Shown here piece by piece: positions 57,042-64,000 of a stretch of 64,000 nt of DNA. The DNA is taken from assembly GCF_025567195.1 (NCBI RefSeq), contig NZ_JAOQJF010000004.1, positions 1 through 64,000 on the forward strand, written 5' to 3'. The notes under the pieces are model-generated. The model did not search any database and was not told where the DNA came from. It saw only the letters and a list, made by a program, of their open reading frames with translations. The DNA is from Alitiscatomonas aceti. Lineage in GTDB: Bacteria > Bacillota > Clostridia > Lachnospirales > Lachnospiraceae. Each line of letters starts with the position of its first letter. Position 1 is the first letter of the stretch. The translations under genes and the position numbers were made by a program.

Positions 57042-58001
57042 ATGGTACTGGATTCGATAAAAAGTGTATTTGCCCTAATGGCGCTGATCGCTTCGGGCTT
57101 TTATTTCGCCGGGAAACCGTGGTTTGGAAAGCAGGGAATGGATTTCTTATCCAAATTTACTGTGGAGGCTACGATCCCGTTTTACATGTTCTATAACATA
57201 TATAAGGATGTGGGGACCAGAGAGTCGCTGATCTCCCTGGTGTCAAAGCTTCCGGTGACCTTTGGACTGATCCTTCTGTGCCTGGCCCTGGCGGCGTTTA
57301 TGGGGGCGCTTTTGAAGGTGGACGGCAAAAGGAGATATACCTTTGTGGCAGCGTCCGGCTTCCCCAATGTGGTGTTCATCGGCTTTCCTGTGATCCAGGC
57401 CCTGTGGGGCCAGGGGATCACCTCCATCGGCGTGATCTATTATATCGCCAGCACACTGCTGTTCTGGACCGTGGGGATCTGGCTCCTGAGAAAGGATGGG
57501 AAGTCAGAGGCGGCCAGAGAGGGGAGCGCCCTGGCAGGATTAAAGAAGCTGGCGTCCCCGCCGATCATCGGCATGGCCCTTGGCATGGCGGCAGTATTTT
57601 TTGAGATCCAGGTGCCGGATTTCGTATTAAAGCCACTGTCCATGATCTCCCAGGTGACCTCGCCCCTGGCCCTTGTGTTCATTGGCAGCGTGATCCGCAA
57701 TATGGATCTGAAGACCATAACCCTGGGACGGGACCTTTACGCGGCCCTGGCCATGCGGTTTGTGGTGGTGCCTGCGGCCTGCGTGGTATTTTTAAATCTG
57801 GTTCCGGTGCCGAAGGAGATGAAAGAGGTATTTTTCATGCTGTCCTCCATGCCGGCCATGGCCCAGATGGGCATTATGGCCAGACAGTATGACAGTGACT
57901 ATGAATTTGCCTGTACGGTGATCACGGTCACTACCCTGATCAGCATGGTGACGATCCCTGTATTCATGCTGTTAATGCAGCAGTTTGCATTTTTTGCCTG
58001 A
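57042..58001 (+). CDS. AEC-family transporter
   Basis: The 319-residue membrane protein has about ten hydrophobic helices in two inverted halves. The segments FLSKFTVEATIPFYMFYNI and FPNVVFIGFPVIQALWG are typical of the auxin efflux carrier family. Bacterial members move organic acids such as malate. It stands between the suf pair and the peptidase and may be transcribed with suf. The substrate is not known. TTAGGGGG precedes the ATG. Confidence 0.85.
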   Translation: MVLDSIKSVFALMALIASGFYFAGKPWFGKQGMDFLSKFTVEATIPFYMFYNIYKDVGTRESLISLVSKLPVTFGLILLCLALAAFMGALLKVDGKRRYTFVAASGFPNVVFIGFPVIQALWGQGITSIGVIYYIASTLLFWTVGIWLLRKDGKSEAAREGSALAGLKKLASPPIIGMALGMAAVFFEIQVPDFVLKPLSMISQVTSPLALVFIGSVIRNMDLKTITLGRDLYAALAMRFVVVPAACVVFLNLVPVPKEMKEVFFMLSSMPAMAQMGIMARQYDSDYEFACTVITVTTLISMVTIPVFMLLMQQFAFFA

Positions 58002-58068
58002 TCCGGGGCCGGACCATATGGGCGGAGGCCTCATATCATAAGGAAATGGATAATAAGGCGGCGTTCAT

Positions 58069-59817
58069 ATGAAGGACCAGAAGGCGGAAAATCTGCTGAA
58101 CCTGGCGCTGTCAGTGCCCGAGGAGGAACGGAAACAGACTGGGGAGCTGGATGTGGGCTATGACCGGGAGACCAGGACCTGGGAGCTGATCGTAAAGTAC
58201 AGCGGAGACCTGGCGGGAATTGTCAGGGAGCAGTTTCCAGAAGCGGAGCTTAAGGAGCTGTCCGGCGGCTTTGGAATTCTTACGGTACCGGAGGAAGAAG
58301 TTCCGGGGATCCTTGAGCTTAAAGAAATTGAATATGCAGAAAAACCAAAGAGGCTGTTCTTTGCCATAAACCAGGCAAAGGCGGCCTCTTGTCTTACTCT
58401 GGTACAGCAGGGGCCGGAGGGGCTTACGGGCCGGGGAGTTCTGGTGGGGATCCTGGATTCCGGCATTGATTATTTCCATGGAGACTTCCGCCATGAGGAC
58501 GGCACCAGCCGGATCCTGTTTCTAAACGATCAGGTGACCGGGAACGTGTATACAAAAGATGAGATCGACGAGGCATTGGGGACCGGAAGCCGGGAGGCCG
58601 CCAGAGCTCTGGTTCCGTCAGCAGATCCGGGAGGACATGGAACGGCGGTGGCTGGGATCGCCGCAGGGAATGGAAGGGAAAGCGGAGGCAGGTACCGGGG
58701 CGTGGCCTATGAGAGTGATCTGGTGGTGGTCCGTCTGGGGACGCCGGATCCAGATGGCTTTCCCAGGACCACACAGGTGATGGAGGGGCTGGATTTTCTG
58801 GTAAAAAAATCCATGGAGCTGGCACGTCCCATGGCGGTGAACGTGAGCTTCGGAAACTCCTATGGCTCCCATGATGGAACGGGCCTTCTGGAGCGGTTCA
58901 TGGATTCCCTGGCCCTCATGGGGAGAACGGTATTTGTCGTGGGCATGGGAAATGAAGCAGACACTGGGGGGCATACATCGGGGAGGCTGTCTGCCGGGCC
59001 AGGGGGGCCATTGGACGGCAGCGAGGCACGAATCCAGCTTTCAGTGGCCCCCTATGAGGCGGGATTTGGGCTGCAGCTCTGGAAAAGCTATGAGGATGCC
59101 TTTGAGATCACCCTGTCGAATCCTGGGAAGACCGTGACGGAGCGGATCAGCAGCCGCCTGGGTCCTTATGAGATCCACATGGGAGGGGCCAGGGTGCTTC
59201 TTTACTACGGAGAGCCGGGCCCCTTCAGTCTGGCCCAGGAGATCTACTTTGATTTCCTGCCGCCGGGGAATGGAGAGGCTGGCCGGTATGTGGAGAGCGG
59301 AATATGGGAAATTACCCTGAAGGCGGCGGAGACCGTGGACGGCCGGTATGATCTCTGGCTGCCGTCCGGCGGCGTACTGAACCGTTCCACCCGGTTTTTA
59401 AGGCCGGCCCCGGAAACCACACTGACGATCCCCTCCACCGCCATGCGCCCGGTCTCTGTGGGCGCTTATGACGATACCTCCATGACGTACGCGCCCTTTT
59501 CCGGCCGGGGAGATACGAGACAGTACGGGATCCAGAAGCCGGATCTGGCAGCGCCGGGAGTGGGGATCGTCGCTGCCCGTTCCGGAGGCGGCTATGCCCC
59601 TGTGACGGGAACCTCCTTTGCAGCGCCCTTTGTGACGGGAGCGGCGGCGCTTTTAATGGAGTGGGGGATCGTGCGGGGGAATGATCCGTACCTGTATGGA
59701 GATAAGGTGAAGGCGTATCTGCGGAAGGGGGCGAAAAAGCTGCCTGGGGAGCAGAGCTATCCCAATCCCCGGGTGGGGTATGGGGCATTGTGCGTGAGGG
59801 AGAGCCTGCCGGTCTAA
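58069..59817 (+). CDS. Subtilisin-like S8 peptidase (CspA/B/C-like)
   Basis: The 582-residue peptidase has all three catalytic residues: D130 in GILDSGIDYFHGDF, H190 in GGHGTAVAGIAAG and S516 in TGTSFAAPFVTGAAAL. There is no signal peptide. A short N-terminal prodomain-like part and a jelly-roll-type insertion between His and Ser match clostridial Csp germination proteases and related lysogenic proteins. It may process spore or surface proteins. Its 3' end is repeated at 61797, beyond a small accessory island. Confidence 0.85.
   Translation: MKDQKAENLLNLALSVPEEERKQTGELDVGYDRETRTWELIVKYSGDLAGIVREQFPEAELKELSGGFGILTVPEEEVPGILELKEIEYAEKPKRLFFAINQAKAASCLTLVQQGPEGLTGRGVLVGILDSGIDYFHGDFRHEDGTSRILFLNDQVTGNVYTKDEIDEALGTGSREAARALVPSADPGGHGTAVAGIAAGNGRESGGRYRGVAYESDLVVVRLGTPDPDGFPRTTQVMEGLDFLVKKSMELARPMAVNVSFGNSYGSHDGTGLLERFMDSLALMGRTVFVVGMGNEADTGGHTSGRLSAGPGGPLDGSEARIQLSVAPYEAGFGLQLWKSYEDAFEITLSNPGKTVTERISSRLGPYEIHMGGARVLLYYGEPGPFSLAQEIYFDFLPPGNGEAGRYVESGIWEITLKAAETVDGRYDLWLPSGGVLNRSTRFLRPAPETTLTIPSTAMRPVSVGAYDDTSMTYAPFSGRGDTRQYGIQKPDLAAPGVGIVAARSGGGYAPVTGTSFAAPFVTGAAALLMEWGIVRGNDPYLYGDKVKAYLRKGAKKLPGEQSYPNPRVGYGALCVRESLPV
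59791..59813 (+). repeat. Island-flanking direct repeat, left copy
   Basis: A 23-bp sequence at the 3' end of the peptidase gene (starts TGCGTGAGG, ends CTGCCGGT) recurs exactly at 61797-61819, followed in both cases by a pyrimidine and TAAA. Confidence 0.85.
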
Positions 59818-59861
59818 AAAATAACCTTGACATGTGTAATAAAAAATGCAATGGAGAAAAC

Positions 59862-60434
59862 ATGAGAGAGAATACATATATTAAAATCGGAGCATTGTAC
59901 AGCAGATACAGAGGTTATGTAGGGACACAAGATCTGCTGTCAGAGGGATTTTCTAACCGGCAGATTTCTGTTTTAGTGGAAGAAGGATATTTAGAAAAAA
60001 TATGCCATGGACATTACTGGATTGCGGGCAGGCAATACAGAAAACCGTCAGATTATAAATGCATCGAAGTGTGTCTGAGTAATCCCGGCGCGGTTATTTG
60101 TATGGATAGCGCACTTTACTATCAGGGAGTATTACCAGCCGAGCCGGATCACTTATCTGTTGCTACAGAACGGACGGACCGCAGTATGATGAAAATGAAT
60201 TTTATGGTACAAAGACATTACTTTTCAAAGGGAAATTTTAATGTTGGAATAAGAAAAAAAGAAACGGAATTTGGAAGGTATAATATTTATGATATTGAAC
60301 GTTCGGTTTGTGATCTGTATCGCCTGGGGGGAGAAATAGAAATAGAGATAGTGGACCAGATAAAGAGAAATGCGTGCTTGTATGACCGGTTATTGAAATA
60401 TGCAGAAAAACTACAGATAAAAAGGGAATTGTAA
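59862..60434 (+). CDS. AbiEi-like type IV antitoxin/regulator
   Basis: The 190-residue protein has an N-terminal winged helix (YRGYVGTQDLLSEGFSNRQISVLVEEGYLEKICHGHYWI) and a C-terminal domain with YDIERSVCDLYR, the AbiEi antitoxin pattern. AbiEi normally represses and counteracts the nucleotidyltransferase toxin AbiEii in phage abortive infection. No AbiEii follows, so it is an orphan or works with another partner. ATGGAGAAAAC precedes the ATG. Confidence 0.8.
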   Translation: MRENTYIKIGALYSRYRGYVGTQDLLSEGFSNRQISVLVEEGYLEKICHGHYWIAGRQYRKPSDYKCIEVCLSNPGAVICMDSALYYQGVLPAEPDHLSVATERTDRSMMKMNFMVQRHYFSKGNFNVGIRKKETEFGRYNIYDIERSVCDLYRLGGEIEIEIVDQIKRNACLYDRLLKYAEKLQIKREL

Positions 60435-60448
60435 GAGGGGGATCTACA

Positions 60449-60769
60449 ATGGAGTACATGTATAATGGCCTACAGCTGAAAGGAAGAAATTTACAGGACG
60501 ATCAAAAAATCAGATTATTAATATATTATATACATCTTCAGACGCTGGTGTCTGAGAAAAAAGAACACGATGAAAGATACGGGAAAAACCAGCTCATAAA
60601 TATATTTTGGGATAAAGAAAGCAAATGGGAACAAAAAATTTATAGTGGACTGAAAGAATGGGAGAGGAGACATCCAATAACGGGAATCGTACTTTGCACT
60701 GTTCTGGGCGGAATCCTTGTCAGTATGGCTGCAGGCGTTCTTTTGGAGGTTATTTTGATATATGTATGA
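60449..60769 (+). CDS. Small membrane protein in the AbiEi island
   Basis: The 106-residue protein has a charged N-terminal part (DDQKIRLLIYYIHLQTLVSEKKEHDERYG) and one strong C-terminal transmembrane helix (GIVLCTVLGGILVSMAAGVL). It is 14 bp after the AbiEi-like gene and 16 bp before the KilA-N gene, so the three are probably one transcript. Function unknown; a membrane effector would fit a defence role, but this is speculation. Confidence 0.6.
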   Translation: MEYMYNGLQLKGRNLQDDQKIRLLIYYIHLQTLVSEKKEHDERYGKNQLINIFWDKESKWEQKIYSGLKEWERRHPITGIVLCTVLGGILVSMAAGVLLEVILIYV

Positions 60770-60785
60770 AAAATGGAGATAAAGC

Positions 60786-61655
60786 ATGAAGAATAGGATC
60801 ATAGATGTTCAAAATGTGAAAATTACTATTTCAAAAGAAGAATCCGATGACTATATTTGCATTACGGATATTGCTAAGGTAAAATCGAATTCCGCCAGAG
60901 CAGCCGACGTGGTGAGAAACTGGCTGAGAAATCGTGGAACATTGGAGTATTTATCTGTATGGGAACAACTATATAATCCGGCGTTTAAAGTGTTCGAATC
61001 TGAACACTTTAAAAAGCAGGCGGGGTTATTAACTTTTACACCCAGTGTTTCTGAATGGATAGAGAAAACGAATGCGGCTGGTCTTTATGTAAAGCGTGGA
61101 AAATATGGAGGAACCTATGCCCATAAAGACATTGCTTTTGAATTTGCATCTGCGATCAATTCAGTTTTTAAATTATTTCTTATAAAAGAATTCCAGCGTT
61201 TGAAGGAGGAAGAAAATAATTTAAGACAGATGGAATGGAATGCGAAACGTTTTCTTAGTAAAAATAATTATCTGATCCAAACAGATGCAGTGAAGAATTA
61301 TATCATCCCTCATAGAGATTTTAAAAAGGATCCACAATGGATCGCATATGCAGAAGAAGCAGATATAGTGAATGTTGCTTTGTTTGGTTTTACAGCAAAA
61401 GCATGGAGAGAAATGAATCCGGAACTTGCAAAGAAAAATAATGTCAGAGATTTTGCGACAATTCATGAATTGACAGTACTTTCTAACCTGGAGACGCATA
61501 ATGCCCATATGATACGAGAAGGAAAGAATAAGGAAGAACGGTTTCAGATATTAAAAGAAATTGCAGAATATCAGCTCAATATATTAAGTACTGCTGAGCA
61601 GATAAAAATGGCAGAGACTTGTGATGATCGTACACTCTTCCAGCCTGTTTTATAA
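60786..61655 (+). CDS. KilA-N domain protein
   Basis: The 289-residue protein has an N-terminal KilA-N domain (residues ~15-125: DYICITDIAKVKSNSARAADVVRNWLRNRGTLEYL..., then GTYAHKDIAFEFASAINSVFKLFLIKEF), a helical middle, and a C-terminal domain with WREMNPELAKKNNVRDFATIHEL. KilA-N proteins are DNA-binding and common in phages and mobile islands; some affect host survival or phage growth. It is the last gene of the AbiEi island. Confidence 0.85.
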   Translation: MKNRIIDVQNVKITISKEESDDYICITDIAKVKSNSARAADVVRNWLRNRGTLEYLSVWEQLYNPAFKVFESEHFKKQAGLLTFTPSVSEWIEKTNAAGLYVKRGKYGGTYAHKDIAFEFASAINSVFKLFLIKEFQRLKEEENNLRQMEWNAKRFLSKNNYLIQTDAVKNYIIPHRDFKKDPQWIAYAEEADIVNVALFGFTAKAWREMNPELAKKNNVRDFATIHELTVLSNLETHNAHMIREGKNKEERFQILKEIAEYQLNILSTAEQIKMAETCDDRTLFQPVL

Positions 61656-61681
61656 CAGATATATAACCTCTTTTTTATGCA

Positions 61682-61729
61682 AATATGCAGCTTTCGGCCG
61701 TTTTTAGCGGCAAAAGCTGCATATTTTTC
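61682..61729 (+). terminator. Terminator of the AbiEi/KilA-N transcript
   Basis: A 13-nt arm AATATGCAGCTTT pairs with AAAGCTGCATATT, with an inner GCCG/CGGC-type stem, followed by TTTCT. Confidence 0.8.
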
Positions 61730-61744
61730 TGCATGTGTGTCAAG

Positions 61745-61769
61745 ATCTGTCTGGTGGACAGATTTTTTC
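61745..61769 (+). terminator. Second terminator at the island end
   Basis: ATCTGTC-TGGTG-GACAGAT followed by TTTTTC, about 30 bp before the right direct repeat. Confidence 0.75.
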
Positions 61770-61796
61770 ATGACAATATCCTGGAATCCCTGGGAA

Positions 61797-61819
61797 TGCG
61801 TGAGGGAGAGCCTGCCGGT
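61797..61819 (+). repeat. Island-flanking direct repeat, right copy
   Basis: Exact partner of 59791-59813. Only the repeat, not the rest of the peptidase 3' end, is duplicated here. Confidence 0.85.
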
Positions 61820-61985
61820 TTAAATTTTCATACAATCTGGCAAACAGAAAATTCATAAAAAATAAATATAAATCCTGTCGGGAAAATGGTATGATGAGTG
61901 AAGAAAAGACGGGAGAGGGCCGGCAGCAGGAAGGGGCGGCTGGCGCAGGGAAGGAAAAATATAAAAGAATACGAAAGGATCATAT

Positions 61986-63927
61986 ATGGATACACGACTG
62001 GATCTGAAGCTGTCAGAGGAGCAGGAGCTTTTTATATGCAAGGCATTGGAGGGAAAAAATATTTTAGTGGACGCATGCATCGGCAGCGGAAAGACCACAG
62101 CGATCCAGGTGCTGTGCAATCGGCTTCCTGATACAAAAAAGGTCCTTTATCTGACGTATAACAGACTTCTGAAGCTGGATGCAAGAGCAAAGATACAAAA
62201 GAGAAATGTCACAGTGACAAATTATCATGGATTTGCATACGCGGCTTTAAAGGCAAATGGGATCTTCGCAGGGGTCTCTGATCTGATCCAGCGGTTTATC
62301 CAGGAGAAACCGGCCATCGGCGCCTATGATATCCTGATCATTGATGAGTACCAGGATATCGAACAGGAGCTGGCAGAGCTCTTACAGATGATAAAGGATC
62401 GTAAGCCGGGGATGCAGATCATCGCGGTCGGGGACATGGAGCAAAAAATATACGATAAGACGACCCTGGATGTGGAATCGTTTATGAAGGGATTTCTTGA
62501 GGACCACCTCAGGCTCAGGTTTACCCAGTGCTTCCGGCTTTCTGAGGATCTGGCGGCCATGCTTGGAAGGGTGTGGAAAAAGGAGATCCGGGGCGTCAAC
62601 GAAAGCTGCAGGGTGGAAGAAATGACGAAGGAGGAGGTGATGGATTTCCTGGCACAGCAGGAACCGGGAGATATTTTATGCCTGGGAGCAAGGACCGGGG
62701 CCATGGCAGGTACACTGAATGCTTTAGAAGAAGCATACCCTCATACGTTCAATAAGACAACGGTCTTACGCTACGATCTCAGACCATGATTCGGCAGGAA
62801 AAACGGAACCGAAAGCAGATTCTGCGATCTTTACGACGTATGACAGCAGCAAGGGCCTGGAGAGAAAAATATGTGTGATCTTTGATTTTACAGAAAGCTA
62901 CTGGAATGTGAGGATATCCAGGCCGCAGCAGTCGTATTCGGTTCTGCGGAATATTTTCTGTGTTGCAGCCAGCAGAGGAAAAAACCATGTTATTTTTGTG
63001 AAGTCAGAAGAAGCCATGCTTTCGGAGAAAACGCTTTCAACATTTGTGGAGACAAACCAGAAATTTAAAGATACAGGCATAAGTGAGATGTTCGATTTTA
63101 AGTATAAGGAGGATGTGGAGGTCTGCTTTTCAAAGCTGAAGCTGAAAAAGCTGGAAACTTTGGACCCGTCCCCCATAGACATAAAGAGCACGGACGGGCT
63201 CATTGATCTGTCTCCCTGTATCGGGATATACCAGGAGGCTGTATTTTTTGAGAATTATGACATAGACGCGGACATACAACTGAGGATCGCATTGAATCCG
63301 GAGCTTAAGGGCCTGTATACCGGGGAGGAGCGGAGAAGTCCTCTGGATCAGAAAATACTGTTTCTGGTTTCTCTGGAAACAAGGCAGATACGGTACAGGA
63401 AGCAGGTGGCTGCGCCGTTTGTCAATGGGGAGCATAGGGAGAGGATCACTGCCCGTTTAAAAACACGGCTGCATACGGATGAAAAAGCACAGGTGGAATG
63501 CCGGCTCCGGTTTTATGGCCAGGAGGGCGGAGAACCCCTGTTTTCTGCCAATGGATTTGCCGATGCAGTGAAGGGGGATACGGTATACGAGCTGAAATTT
63601 GTATCGGAGCTGAGGCATGAGCATTTCCTCCAGTGTGCAGTCTATATGGCTGCCCTGGATCTGCCGAAAGGAATCTTGTGGAACACGCGGGATAATACGG
63701 CTTACGAAATTGAAATTCCGGACCGGGCCGCCTTTCTGGATGCCGTGACCAGGACGGTCACAAAGGGAATGATAAAAAAATATCATGATCACAGGGCGGT
63801 TCAGGAGATGCCCTGGGATGTGAAAAACGAACCTCATACCGGGAAAGCGGAGGAATATGAAAGCGGTGCTGAAAAGAAGGAAAAGCCAGGGAAGAAAAGG
63901 AAATTCTGGTTCCAGTTCTGGAAGTGA
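61986..63927 (+). pseudogene. UvrD-like helicase-nuclease gene with frameshift
   Basis: The first part (61986-62789, 267 codons) has Walker A ACIGSGKTT (~residues 31-39), motif II IIDEYQD and a superfamily I layout (NYHGFAYAAL, VGDMEQKIY). Past about 62765 the matching frame shifts by one base, and the continuation reads DSAIFTTYDSSKGLERKICVIFDF, then VAASRGKNHVIFV, typical helicase motifs. The C-terminal part has a PD-(D/E)XK-like strand (DTVYELKFVSELRHEHFLQCAVYMA), suggesting a helicase-nuclease fusion. The frame break is explained by one extra T near 62766. It may be a true inactivating mutation or an assembly error. GAAAGGATC precedes the ATG. Confidence 0.8.
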
Positions 63928-64000
63928 TCCTGCTGTGCCGGCTGCCGGTTTTCAACCTGTCGAAAAAGAAGGAACTAACCCGGTTTATGGATTATTTAGA
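63928..64000. other. Right edge, no gene seen
   Basis: These 73 bases after the helicase gene hold no recognisable gene, terminator or promoter. Confidence 0.5.

Larger units (their letters stand above)
59814..61819. mobile_element. Small AbiEi/KilA-N island between direct repeats
   Basis: About 2 kb of DNA with three rightward genes is bracketed by the 23-bp repeat of the peptidase gene end. It is visibly more A+T-rich than its neighbours. It carries an AbiEi-like gene and a KilA-N protein but no recombinase, which suggests an element mobilised in trans, or a relic. Confidence 0.6.

Overview
The window looks like the chromosome of a gut-type clostridium, probably Lachnospiraceae. This is inference from the gene families: choline-binding-type cell-wall repeats, a two-gene SufC/SufB iron-sulfur pair, a clostridial subtilase, and an infC-rpmI-rplT operon with a leader attenuator. 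It carries one apparently complete prophage of about 41.5 kb.

Left host flank (1-12.6 kb): a large repeat-rich surface protein gene that seems 5'-broken; infC-rpmI-rplT with an ATT start for IF3 and an attenuator in its leader; a LysR regulator divergent from a three-gene metabolic cluster (transporter, metallo-beta-lactamase-fold hydrolase, amidohydrolase); three tRNA-Leu genes, two of them identical copies; and a YcxB-like membrane protein.

Prophage (12,629-54,168): bounded by a 19-bp direct repeat, with a second 17-bp repeat just inside each end (candidate integrase arm sites). From left to right it holds an integrase with a candidate small RNA beside it, a YHYH lysogenic gene, a cI-like repressor with operators, a small-gene early region with a duplicated promoter module, and an HUH-type Rep protein with a candidate origin. 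A second tyrosine recombinase, an AcrIIA9/PcfK-like gene, a PcfJ-like gene, a ParB-like gene, and HicAB and RelB/YoeB toxin-antitoxin pairs follow. The late genes are terminase, portal, a Prp-type cysteine protease, scaffold and an N4-gp56-type capsid, then tail fibres, endolysin, connector and stabilisation proteins, internal virion proteins including a 2581-residue polyvalent protein, and two holin-like proteins. No tape-measure or sheath gene is visible, so the virion is probably podovirus-like.

Three phage features stand out. (1) The tail-fibre locus is built like a shufflon: one expressed tip and three silent tips, two of them inverted, each start in frame at the same short site TAAATAGTGATTT, with the endolysin inside the invertible block. 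(2) A perfect 16-bp palindrome, GTTGCACCGGTGCAAC, occurs four times, read in two different frames, and one copy lies inside a ParB-like gene. (3) A phage-encoded Prp protease sits next to scaffold and capsid proteins that both begin with an L27-like Prp cleavage motif.

Right host flank (54.2-64 kb): a secreted choline-binding-type protein, sufC-sufB, an AEC transporter, and an S8 peptidase. Its 3' end is repeated 2 kb downstream, flanking a small AbiEi/KilA-N island. The window ends with a helicase-nuclease gene that carries a frameshift.
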